Assembly (NCBI RefSeq): GCF_018873765.1
Contig: NC_057920.1
Coordinates: 6,647,307-6,711,306 of the forward strand
Source: Telopea speciosissima
Lineage: Eukaryota > Streptophyta > Magnoliopsida > Proteales > Proteaceae
DNA: 64,000 nucleotides
Direction of reading: 5' to 3'
Shown: piece by piece, positions 1 to 9,458 of the stretch
Layout: each line of letters begins with the position of its first letter
Numbering within the stretch: position 1 is the first letter of the stretch
The notes under the pieces: model-generated
What the model was told of the DNA's origin: nothing
Seen by the model: only the letters and a program-made list of their open reading frames with translations
The model's database searches: none
Position numbers and translations under genes: made by a program

Positions 1-179
1 GCTACCTGGGCACGTGCAGCGCGTTGCCCCTATGCCAGACACATGAGTGGGTGAAATGATTGCGACACCGGCCCCCATGGACAGGTAGAATTTCTTAGGG
101 GTGGGGCGGTCATTTTGCCCGCCCATGTCTGGGTGCAGGGGCAACGCACCGCACTCACCCAGGTAGCGTTCTCTTTCCC
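1..179. repeat. Foldback element, cut by window edge (core-sharing group)
   Basis: Imperfect inverted repeat: the first bases GCTACCTGGG pair with CCCAGGTAGC near 160-170, and GCGTTGCCCC pairs with GGGGCAACGC. The central part carries TGAAATGATTGCG and, inverted, GGCGGTCATTTTGC. The right end is GTAGCGTTCTCTTTCCC. By comparison with the copy at 398-577, about a dozen bases of the left end lie outside the window. Non-coding. Confidence 0.7.
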
Positions 180-191
180 ATTAAAAATAAT

Positions 192-300
192 AGAGAAAAA
201 AACGTTACCTGGTTGTGTGCCCACTGCACCTAACACAAGGGGTGTAAAATGACTGCCTTGTCCCCATGGAAAGGTGAGAATTCTATCCCCATGATACTTC
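192..300. repeat. Partial foldback element
   Basis: One arm and the core of the same group: GAGAAAAAAACGTTACCTGG resembles the left end of neighbouring copies, and AAAATGACTGCCTTGTCCCC resembles the core. The opposite arm is not found, so this looks like a truncated copy. The bases from 300 to 397 show nothing recognisable. Confidence 0.4.
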
Positions 301-397
301 TGTGCATGCTCCCATTAGCCTTCAAATTGGCATAGGGCATGCAACCATGAAGTGCTCTCTTGCCCAAAACTAATATCTGTATTTTTAGTTGATAAAT

Positions 398-577
398 GGG
401 AAAACGAACACTATCTAGGCACGTGTGGTACACTGCCCCTACGCGAAGACACAGGGCAATTAAAATGACTGTCGTTACCCCAAGTAATTCAGCCTTTTCA
501 TGAGGTGCGACGGTCATTTTACCTGCCTCTGTGTTTGGGTGTAGGGGCAGCGCACCGGATGCGGCGTTCTTTCTCCC
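398..577. repeat. Foldback element with 9-bp target duplication
   Basis: 180-bp inverted repeat starting GGGAAAACGAACAC and ending GGCGTTCTTTCTCCC. It is flanked by TTGATAAAT (389-397) and TTAATAAAT (578-586), a 9-bp duplication with one mismatch, as made by Mutator-like transposases. The core holds AAAATGACTGTCGTTACCCC and the inverted CGACGGTCATTTT. No coding capacity. Confidence 0.75.
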
Positions 578-935
578 TTAATAAATACAATTAAAATCAA
601 ATTAATTTGATATTTTATGATTTTATCACAAAAGACGAGGGATTTTTTTTATTTATTTTTTTTGTTGTTAAAACACGAGGACATTTATAATATGTCAAGT
701 GGGAGAGGCGTGGACGTACAATATGCTATCTTTAATCAACAAAATCATAGAGACAATAATACCCTTATATATTTCATGAAATAACAACTATTACCCTTAA
801 CCCTAGAACTCTTATTCCATCATTATAAATCCTTTATTACGACAAATAAGTACTCAAATGTTACTTAATTAGTCCTCTTCGACCTCTAAATTGTGTATTA
901 TTATTATTATTATATTCTTATATGTATTATATATA
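578..935. other. AT-rich intergenic stretch
   Basis: Strongly AT-rich with a TTA/ATT microsatellite near 898-915. I see no gene or recognisable element. Confidence 0.6.
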
Positions 936-1080
936 CATGTATAGGGGTGCTGTTCTCTGTGCCGCAGCACAGGCTGCGCCCAAGCACATGGGGGTCGGTA
1001 CAATGACCACCTTGTCCCCTTGAGTGGCAGGCCCATGTGCCTAGACGCAGCCTGTGCTGCGGCACAGAGAACATTCTTCC
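936..1080. repeat. Foldback element upstream of the AHL gene
   Basis: Near-perfect hairpin: GTTCTCTGTGCCGCAGCACA (about 949-968) pairs with the inverse near 1050-1071. The core ACAATGACCACCTTGTCCCC is shared with other foldback elements in this window. Instead of a 9-bp duplication the flanks share about 30 bp, beginning TATTATTATATTCTTATATG at 905 and again at 1081. A related arm (TTCTCTGTGCCGCAGGCTG) occurs near 48610. Confidence 0.7.
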
Positions 1081-1399
1081 TATTATTATATTCTTATATG
1101 TACTATATATTATATCATAACATAGGACCAAATGACCAAACAAACTATAGAATATGCCCATAATTATATATTTCTTTCTTCCCCCACATGCCAAAGCCTC
1201 TTCTTTTGTTAATTGCTTCTCTATTAGCCCCCTCTTTCCACCATTTCCTCTTCAAAACCCATCTCTCTCTCTCTCTCTTTTACTTGGGTCTCTACTGTTT
1301 TTCTTCTCAGAAACTTGTGCAAGCTCTGCTCCTTTACTTCTATCAAAGATCTGATCAATCTGGTTTGGAGCCTTGGAGGAGTTACTGATCTTGAAACAG

Positions 1400-1588
1400 G
1401 TAGCTAGACATGATTTATTTATAGGCTTTAGATCTTAGCTTCTTAGCTTCTTAGTTTCAGGGTTTTGGCTTTTCAGAGTTAAATTTTTATTTTATGTTTT
1501 GGATTTATAACTTTAGGTTTGGAATTTCAGAAAAAAAAAAAACAATTCTTGATCTTAATTCCTTCATTATTAATTTCTTGTGTTATAG
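1400..1588 (+). other. Probable 5' leader intron of the AHL gene
   Basis: A donor-like AACAG|GTAGCT lies at 1399/1400 and an acceptor-like TGTTATAG|AGAAAG at 1588/1589, with T-rich sequence between them, about 70 bp upstream of the start codon. The preceding CT-rich tract (about 1261-1280) looks like a plant 5' leader. Inferred from splice-site likeness only. Confidence 0.4.
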
Positions 1589-1657
1589 AGAAAGAGAGAA
1601 GAAGAAAGAAGTAAGAAACAAAAAAAGCTGGCAAGCAAGTGGTGGGAGAGAATAGAT

Positions 1658-2512
1658 GTGGCGATGGCAGGTTTGGAACCAGGCCCAGGTTCTCGTTACG
1701 TTCACCAACTTCACAGACCAGAGTTGCACTTACAAAGATCCTTAGACCTTCAAAACCAAACAACCCAAATCTCAGATTCTAATGAATCACCCGAGAAAGA
1801 CCAGAAATCTGATCCAAACGCAGCCACCACTTCCTCCGCCAATCGCCGGCCACGTGGTCGTCCTCCGGGCTCAAAGAACAAGCCAAGACCACCAATAATT
1901 GTTACCCGTGACAGCCCAAATGCACTCCGATCTCATGTACTAGAAATCTCAGCCGGCGCCGATGTTGTGGAGTCAATATCTAATTATGCAAGGCGGCGAG
2001 GGCGTGCTGTATCTGTGCTTAGTGGTGGTGGATCAGTCGCAAATGTGACGATAAGACAACCTGGAGCTCCGGCGGGGAGTGTAGTTACTCTACATGGGCG
2101 GTTTGAGATATTATCGTTGTCTGGGACAGTGTTGCCACCGCCGGCGCCGCCTGGAGCTGGTGGGTTAACGATATTTTTGGCAGGTGGGCAAGGACAGGTT
2201 TTAGGAGGGAGTGTTGTTGGACCTTTGGTGGCGTCAGGTCCGGTGGTTTTGATGGCGGCGTCATTTTCTAATGCAGTTTTTGAGAGGCTACCGTTGGAGG
2301 AGGAAGAGTCACCGGTGCAGGTCCAGCCTACTGCGTCTCAGTCTTCAGGTGTTACAGGTGGTGGTGGTGGTGGAGGTGGGCAATTGGGTGATGGTGCAGG
2401 TGGTAGCACCGGCGGTGTTCCGTTTTATAATTTGGGAGGTAACATGCCGAATTATCAATTCCCTAGTGATGTTTTTGGTTGGAGTGGAAATGCTGGAAGA
2501 CCTCCACTTTAG
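1658..2512 (+). CDS. AHL: AT-hook motif nuclear-localized (AHL) protein, AHL25-like
   Basis: Single-exon 284-aa protein. One AT-hook ([13 protein letters not shown], about residues 63-75) binds the minor groove of AT-rich DNA. It is followed by a PPC/DUF296 domain (about 85-210) with the family's GRFEIL core and [11 protein letters not shown] stretch, used for trimer formation and contact with other nuclear factors. A Gly-rich run precedes a tail ([12 protein letters not shown]) typical of clade-A AHLs. That clade is known to be intronless and to regulate hypocotyl growth, flowering and gibberellin feedback in the nucleus. An HRPELHLQ motif near the N terminus and the IRQP..GGVVTL-type PPC text recall Arabidopsis AHL25/AGF1 from memory. 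A second ATG two codons on (1664) gives MAGLE, also common in the family. Family assignment is firm; the exact member is inferred. Confidence 0.95.
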   Translation: MAMAGLEPGPGSRYVHQLHRPELHLQRSLDLQNQTTQISDSNESPEKDQKSDPNAATTSSANRRPRGRPPGSKNKPRPPIIVTRDSPNALRSHVLEISAGADVVESISNYARRRGRAVSVLSGGGSVANVTIRQPGAPAGSVVTLHGRFEILSLSGTVLPPPAPPGAGGLTIFLAGGQGQVLGGSVVGPLVASGPVVLMAASFSNAVFERLPLEEEESPVQVQPTASQSSGVTGGGGGGGGQLGDGAGGSTGGVPFYNLGGNMPNYQFPSDVFGWSGNAGRPPL

Positions 2513-5500
2513 AGTTCTCGTTTATATTTCACCGTCCATGGAGAGTGGGTTCTATTTGATCGATAATGGAAAAAAGAAATTTAAATTCAAGACGACAGAA
2601 TAAAAATAAGAAGAAAGAAGATGAATTTAGATCTCCTATGATCCTCAGTTATTTCTTGAAGAAGAAGAAGAAGAAGAAGAATTAATGGAGAATGGCAGAA
2701 AGTTGGGAGACTGAAACCTGAAATCCAGTTGGAAATTAAAAAAATGGGGGGGGATTACAGCTTCTACAAATAGGTAATTTTCATGTACAAATCATTTTAG
2801 GGTTTTTTTTTTTTTTTGTTGGTTTAATTTCTCTTCTTTACCATGTTTACTGATTTTGAGTGAAGATTTAATGTGGAAACATGTCTTGGGTTTCTTTGAG
2901 CTTTAACTGTTCCATAAATTTATGTACTCTTCAGTTCATCAACAACTGTTCCCTTCTCATTGACTTGTTTGTTTCTTTCTGAAGAATTTTAAAGTTCAAA
3001 TACATAAAATGAACTGAAAATAAAATATTATTTTGTGTTTATTTCTCTTACATTGGATAGAATTATATATAGCTCCAATAATGTATGTGTTTGGTTTCTA
3101 AGAAAACCTAGTACTGAATTGAGCTGAGAAAAATCTTAATTTTTAGGTCATTCAGAAGAAGTTTCAAGTACAGAGTTAGTTTATTAGTCTGTCTTGCTTG
3201 CTTGTAGGGATGGATTCTTTATCTTTTTTGCTCTCTTTAACTCATTTTCTACTTACCTTACTGAGAAAAAGTCACTGTGAAGAAAAAGAAAGTTTCTCTT
3301 GTGTCAGTTACCAAAACACAAATAAATAACTCTTTGGAGAAGCATTAAAATGAGTCTGCAAGATTTCACCAGCTGTTTCACTTCTTGTTATAGAGATATG
3401 GAATTTATGCTGTAAAGCATTTCCACCCACTTCCCCAAAAACTGGAAAAAATTATTATATATAATACAAAAAACCAAGTGGCAACTCCTTTGTTTCTTGT
3501 TTGGTTTTTTATACACTTTCTGCTTGATTGTTCAAAATAGCTCTAAATTCCAAATTAATTTCAAGTATATATCTAGTAAACCCAATCTTTTAAACCCCAG
3601 AAGCCTTTAGTTTCAACAACTTCCATTTTAGTCAAAGAATTTTTTTGTTTCTTGGCATGTAGGTTCTGGGCATATATATATATATACATTTTTTTTGCTT
3701 CTCTTGTGTTTTTCAGACATGAAAGTGATAGTTTCTTGTTTTTGAAGCTTTTCTTGTATGTTGAGAGCACTTATTGATGAGTTAGCTTTTGCAGTCAAGA
3801 TTGTTGAGAAGCTATTATTGCCAAATTTGTGCATGCAAAGCATATATGCATAAAATAATAGAACATGGCAAGCACTTCACACATACATCAATCAATCATT
3901 TATCAATCATTTATATATATGCATGCATGAGTCTTTGTGTGTGCATTTAATTGGTTTGAAAGAGCTTTGAGTAGTAGTGTGGGTGGGGTGGTTATGTTTG
4001 TGTTAGAGAGAGAGAGATAGATTTCTGCTGCAATCCACAAGATGGTTGTCTTTAAAGCTTAATTTGTTAATTTCAATGAAGTAATTGAAAAAAACCAGAA
4101 GTGTGTCACAGGTATTTATATGAAATTATCAAAAGCAGTGGATAACAAGGGGGGTTTATAATCTTGGAATCTACGAAAATCTTGATTTATCAATGTTTAT
4201 TCAATGTTAATTAACAAGAAGAATGTGGCAATTAACTTAGTTATTGTGTGTGTGTGTTACTTGACACCTTGTGGGGTGTCAAAGTGTCAATAAGATTAGG
4301 TTGGTTCAATTTAGCGTTCATACATTAGAGTGGGTCTCATTAGGTACATAACAGATCACCACTATTCTGCAACTGTCGTCCTTGACGACTCCCACTCTAG
4401 GTAGCTTTCACTCTGGTAGTAGACGATAGCCTTTATTATTCCACAGTTGAGGAAACTTGTTGATTTCAATTCTGACAAATTTTTAAAGATTTTAACTGAA
4501 CTAAATGGAAGAAAATTTAACAAAAAAAGGGGAGTAAAATTTATCTCTTAATGGGAACCCACCTCCATAACTGTCCAATACTCCTCATTCTCCTCCTCAT
4601 GTTTCTTCAAGGCCTTTGCAAATCAAGGCAATTCTACAAGGCTGAAAAGCAACCTCTAGCAATCTATACATTAACTTTGTCCTTCATTAATTAGTGATCT
4701 CTCTAGCGATTAGGTATACTATGGTGAATTGTTACAATTCCATTTCAGTCATATGACGGGCTGATTTCACATCGATTACGAAAAAAATTTGGTGTCAACT
4801 GATATGATCTTGGATTACCTCATCTTATAAATCGTTGTAATGGTCTCATACAAGTTTTCATGTGATTTTATGAAGTTCATCAACTCTCATAATTTGATGT
4901 GTTTTAAAGTTGCAGGGTTAATAGAGGCTTCTCAGTGGAAAAATAGAGAGCGAAAAAAAAAAAAGAGATGTTCAAAGTTGACTGTTCAAATTTTAGATTT
5001 TTTTTTTTTTTTTGGTGGTAGAAATTTTAGACCTAATTCAATGGCCAACATTATTTTGAGAAGAAGTGAGAGGCCGGGTCTTATAATAAAACAACACATG
5101 ACACATATCATACTAACCACCACTTAACCGATTAAACAATGGCATTTCAGCTTGCATAAGGTGAAAGGTTTTAATTCACATTAAATTCCAAGTTGCACCT
5201 TCCAAAGAAAAAAAAAAGGTCATAGTCCTTCTATAAAAAATTAAAGTGTTAATCTTTAAAATGATAAGGGACATTAAACTAGCTAGATGCTTCATTTAAA
5301 TGCTTAAAAAAGAAGAAAAAAATTACTTTTATTTTAAATATTATCCTCTTTTATATTCTCCTACTTTGAACTTCTATGTCCTAACCAACATGATGTCTCA
5401 CTAAAAATTTTATGGGAAAAAGTTTCATGATACCCCCATGAATGATGGAAATTCCACCGCCCATTGTGCTGTCGTACGCGTTCTCATTGGCTGCCACGTG

Positions 5501-5550
5501 CGGCGTGGCCCCTGCATCCCACACAGAGAATGACTTCCCAAATTTAATAT
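2513..5550. other. AHL 3' flank and AT-rich intergenic DNA
   Basis: Holds the probable AHL 3' UTR, a GAA microsatellite (about 2655-2681), TA-rich runs, a short hairpin GACACCTTGTGGGGTGTC near 4263-4280 and a weak foldback near 4327-4400. No conserved reading frame is seen on either strand. Confidence 0.6.
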
Positions 5551-5739
5551 AGGGGAAAGGAACACTACTCAGTGTTGTGCCTGGGCATGTACCTGTGCCC
5601 AGACATAGCCCAGTGCAAAAAGACTGGTGCTGCCTCTGTTCCTTTCTACCTTTCCAAGGGGTAGTGTCGGTCTTTTCGCACTGACCTATGTCTGGGCGTA
5701 GGTACACCCACAGGCACAGCACCGGTTAGCGTTCTCTCT
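5551..5739. repeat. Foldback element with 9-bp target duplication
   Basis: 189-bp inverted repeat. The left end is AGGGGAAAGGAACACTACTC and the right end GGTTAGCGTTCTCTCTC. Flanks ATTTAATAT (5542-5550) and CTTTAATAT (5740-5748) match at 8 of 9 positions. The centre (AAAAAGACTGGTGC and inverted GTCGGTCTTTTCG) is a diverged version of the shared core. Confidence 0.65.
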
Positions 5740-6445
5740 CTTTAATATTATATGATCTTAATTTGTTTTTTAATGGTAAGTGATCTTAGTTTTGAATTTT
5801 GACCCCTTAAGAAATTTTGTTTAGATTGGCTTATTTTCTTACTCTAGGATTTGTTTATTTTTTGGTGGCCTCTTATTAATTAATGTTAGCATCAACTGAT
5901 CTAATGTTAGCATCAACTGATCTCAAATCCTGCGTATATGAAGGTATTAATGTTAAGTTACCAAACATAAGCCTACATATATTATTTCTAATTCAACTCT
6001 TAAAAAATTAATAGAAACTTAGTTTATAGAATCCTAAGGTTTTTAAAAAAAATTATTCTTGCGCAACCCCAAAACTCATTTTTCTTTTATAATTTGAACT
6101 TTATTAGATGTCCGAAACACGAGAAAATTTTTTAAGGAATACATTCTATTAGCCCTACAATTATTCTAAGTCACCATGTGAATATTAAGTACTTCTTGTA
6201 CGATCCCACCAAGTCCTCTATTAATTTTAAATTTAAATTAGGCATGCAGATATTATTTATTTTGTTATAGAAAAAAAAAAGAAAAAAAAGATAATACATG
6301 TTTCTATTGTCCTTACTTTTGTTTTATATTGTTTTAAAATATTAAAATATTAGGGTATTTGCCTCTCAAAACTATTCCCAGAATATAAAAGAAAAATAAG
6401 ATGTTTCATGATAGTTTTGCTTCTTTGAATAGGTATTATTTTTAA
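5740..6445. other. AT-rich intergenic stretch
   Basis: No gene seen. It contains a two-copy direct repeat of about 21 bp (TAATGTTAGCATCAACTGAT) near 5882-5923. Confidence 0.55.
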
Positions 6446-6611
6446 AGGAGAGGGATGGGTATGCTAGTGGTATACCGTAAGCTAGCGCCCTATATATGTA
6501 TCTCTCTCTTCCCCTTTTGAAATGACTCCCTTACTCCTCAAAGGGAGGAAGAGAGATAGATACAGAGGGTGCTAGCTTACGGTATACCGCTAGCATACCC
6601 AGCCTTTTCCC
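6446..6611. repeat. Foldback element with exact 9-bp target duplication
   Basis: 166-bp hairpin with arms GGGTATGCTAGTGGTATACC and its near-perfect inverse. Flanked on both sides by TATTTTTAA (6437-6445 and 6612-6620). The core TTGAAATGACTCCCTTACTCC is shared with the group; the arms are unlike those of the other copies, except for half-copies near 6985-7030 and 36025-36058. Confidence 0.8.
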
Positions 6612-6739
6612 TATTTTTAATTAATTCTATTATATCCTATATATCCTGTTTACTTCAATCCCAGGTACCATGGTTAATAATAATGCCATTGTTCAAAGAA
6701 AATTCAAGGGATATTATATCCTATCATTGCGCGTGCTGG

Positions 6740-7030
6740 CATCTCAGTTTGGAATTTGCGCCTTTCATGGGGGGTGGGGCGATCATTTCGTCCCCATCGT
6801 GTTTAGGTTTGGTCTACACCCCCCTTCCATAGAGAACATTTTTCTTAATTTTTAATATAATTTTACTACAATGACTTGCCAAGGAAGAGGGTTCTTTAAA
6901 AGTGGCATAGAGGAGCGCAACGATGAGATGCGGTAGAATGTTTTTGTATATAGAAGATCAACGAGATCATTTCATATGGAGAGTACAAAGATAGAGAGGG
7001 TGCTAGCATACCCTCGATCCTGCTGGCGGC
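6740..7030. repeat. Two partial foldback elements
   Basis: One half (about 6760-6840) has GGGGCGATCATTTCGTCCCC and a TAGAGAACATTTTTC end. A second (about 6960-7030) has ATAGAGAGGGTGCTAGCATACCC, resembling one arm of the 6446-6611 element. Neither has a complete partner arm. Confidence 0.4.
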
Positions 7031-7201
7031 TTAGAGAATATTTTATCATTTCTTACGTAGAAAAGAATATTTAGCTCGTTCAAAAAAAGGGTGTTGAGAA
7101 ATACCCAAATTTAATGACCCATCTAACTATGGACAAGAAGGGTAATAAGCTTGAGAAGGATATTCAAATTGGATCTATAGCCTATCTCTTATTTACCTAA
7201 T

Positions 7202-7388
7202 AGGAAAAAGAACGCCACCTGATCGCTAGACACACTGTCTCTGCACACTGACACAGGGGCATAGGAAATGACCACCACACCCCTACTCATTCATAGGGTT
7301 CCACGAGGTGCGGCGGTCATTTTGCATGCCCCTAAGTCAGGATGTAGGGGCGGCGTGTGCTACGTGACCAGGTGGCATTCTCTTACTC
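7202..7388. repeat. Foldback element with 9-bp target duplication
   Basis: 187 bp. The left end AGGAAAAAGAACGCCACCTG pairs with CAGGTGGCATTCTCTTACTC. Flanks TTACCTAAT (7193-7201) and TTATCTAAT (7389-7397) match at 8 of 9 positions. The core GGAAATGACCACCACACCCC and inverted GCGGCGGTCATTTTGC match the copies at 1-179 and 398-577 closely. Confidence 0.75.
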
Positions 7389-7760
7389 TTATCTAATTGT
7401 TAATATATCAAATCATCTTGTTACAAGATAGAAAAAGAGCCCACATGTAGCCTGCATGTAGTGTACATATGAATTTATGATGTGATAAGCTAATCAATAT
7501 GATGGATAATGAATTGCTAGCAAGGACAAGAAAATAAGAGAAGAAGACTTAACATAATAATTGACTTTTCTGCCAGCCCAAAAAATCCAAGTTGTTTGGA
7601 ACAGCCCATAATCAAAATAGGCCCTAGCTTGTATATTTCCATCCCAAAATCTTATCTGGGCCGAATCCATGCCTTTTCAAATGGTAATGCTTAGAGGCTA
7701 GAGTTGTGACATTACTAAAACCAAAAAAAAAAAAAAAAAATTCCAGAGGAAAAAGGGAAA

Positions 7761-8546
7761 GTGAAGGTTGCAAAATGCATCTCTCTCTCTCTCTCTCTCT
7801 GGATTAGCCTCCTTTGGATCACTGTGTTCATTAGCATTAGGATTGATGATGCAGGCCCTCAAGTTCTTCTTGAACAGTATCTCCAAGTAAGACTAAAACC
7901 AAAACGATGGTGCAAAATTGCTAGGGGTGTCAATGGGCCGGGCTTGCCTTAAACCCTAGCCCAACCCTAGGGATCTTAAACTCGACCCAAGCCCAGCCTG
8001 ACCCTGCCACAGTTTACCCTAGCCCAGCCCTGATTGACCCTCATTGACCAAATCTCTTATTTCTCTTTCTTCTTTTACTTGTTATCCCCGTGTGCACTCT
8101 TTCTTCAAAGAAATGCTTTACCATTTGTCTTGTTGCACTGAGTACTGAGACACAAGTTCATGCATTCGGTTTGTTCTTCCAGACTGTCGAATTGAAGGTG
8201 TCGGTAAACTGCTGCAAAGGTTGTAACAGGAAAGTGAAGAATGTGTTGCAAAGCATTGAAGGTCAAGAATTAACGAGACTCAGAAAAAGATGAATAAATA
8301 TTTAGGGGTGGATGTAGATTTATAGACATTCCTCCTAAGTAGATTTATAGTAATAACCTTGACATTTGTAGATAGGTGCTATATATTTGATCAATGAACA
8401 TATGTTGTATGAGCAGCACGAAACCAAGAGTGAGAGAGGTGCTTGGAAACATTGATACTCAAATCCTCATCAAGAAGCTAATGAGGGCTGGAAAGCAGGT
8501 TGAAATGTGGCCCAGCAACATCAAGAAAGAGAATACCAACGCATGA
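7761..8546 (+). pseudogene. Heavy-metal-associated (HMA/HIPP-like) gene, decayed
   Basis: Three exon-like pieces. 7761-7887 is an open frame ending ...LEQYLQ at a CAA|GTAAGA donor. 8183-8261 (after TTCTTCCAG) encodes TVELKVSVNCCKGC...VLQSIEG, the first half of an HMA domain in which the usual metal-binding CxxC is CCKGC. 8409-8546 encodes ...VLGNIDTQILIKKLMRAGKQ then a WPS tail and stop, the domain's second half. Intact relatives (HIPP proteins) bind copper, zinc or cadmium. The third piece cannot be spliced in frame to the second from the splice-like sites I see, and the strand between the halves is degraded. There is no C-terminal isoprenylation CaaX box. Called a pseudogene, but an undetected splice site is possible. 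GC-rich hAT-like sequence lies in its first intron and after its stop. Confidence 0.6.
7921..8045. repeat. hAT-like GC-rich repeat end
   Basis: Begins TAGGGGTGTCAATGGGCCGG, the terminal motif of a common plant hAT-like short element, followed by CCCTAGCCCA-type repeats. A matching GC-rich piece (AGGCCAAGCCCGGCCC, ending TTTTTTGACACGGGA) lies at about 8556-8672, so the two may be the ends of one element enclosing the HMA pieces. No clear target duplication. Confidence 0.4.
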
Positions 8547-8672
8547 ATATTATAGGGTCGGGCTCAGTTCAAGGCATCAATCTAGGCCAAGCCCGGCCCA
8601 AGCCCACACTGCAGGCTACAAAACCGGGGCCAAGCCCTGTCCAGGCTCAGGGCAGGCTTTTTTGACACGGGA

Positions 8673-9387
8673 TCAATAAACATGAATGAAGCTACAATGA
8701 TCAAAACGTGTTGGAACGATATTGTCATAAACAATAACATTAGAAAATGAAGATGGCTTTCAGGCGTGATTTGGTCCCACTCAAAATTGAGTTTGCTGAT
8801 GAATGTTTTATTGGCAAGCTGCTTCTAGGATACAACAAAGCTTCAGAGAAAGTAATCCTCTAGCAATAAAAGTCTGAAATGCTCTAAGAGTCGTGGGAGA
8901 GAATGAAAGAAGGAAAGAGTAGCATAAACAAGGTACACATCTACCAACTAATCATTCCCATTCTTCTAGTTGATGAATTAAAAAAGTCAATAAATAAATA
9001 AATAAAAATTCCAATCCAACAGATCCTTGCCAATTCCAAAACAAAGATTTCTCGGCCGTGCGAGGCCAAAAACCTGAGTAGCATTGTTATGGGACATGTA
9101 TTCTTTCTACCAAAAATTTCTTCAATCTGTATATTTCATTTCTGTAGTATCAGGATATACAGAAAACTGGTATCCAGATGCTTAATCAATCAACAAAAGA
9201 AGACATGTAGCAGAACAATAACAATAACAAGGGAAACCGAAACACTAACAGATATTATTTTTTATCTCATGAAAACAACAATGGATATAGTTGAGAATGC
9301 AAACATATCCAAAATGAAAGCTTCCTTCTACAGATGAGAGGTAATTTTCCGTGACACGGTTGGTTTACTGGAGCAGCAGACAGATAG
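8673..9387. other. 3' flank of the thioredoxin reductase gene
   Basis: No gene recognised. A TAAA microsatellite sits near 8990-9005. The part next to 9387 probably encodes the reductase 3' UTR on the minus strand. Confidence 0.5.
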
Positions 9388-9458
9388 TCAATCACTCTTG
9401 CCCTCTTGAGAACCAATCTCTTGCAGGTAATGCTCTGCCTCTAAAGCGGCCATGCATC
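9388..9458 (-). CDS. NTR: Terminal 71-nt exon of the thioredoxin reductase
   Basis: Encodes the conserved C-terminal helix [20 protein letters not shown] plus SD and stop. It starts after the minus-strand acceptor CATTTTATACAG and is in phase with the main exon 12.5 kb away. No other NTR-like sequence lies between them. Confidence 0.93.
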
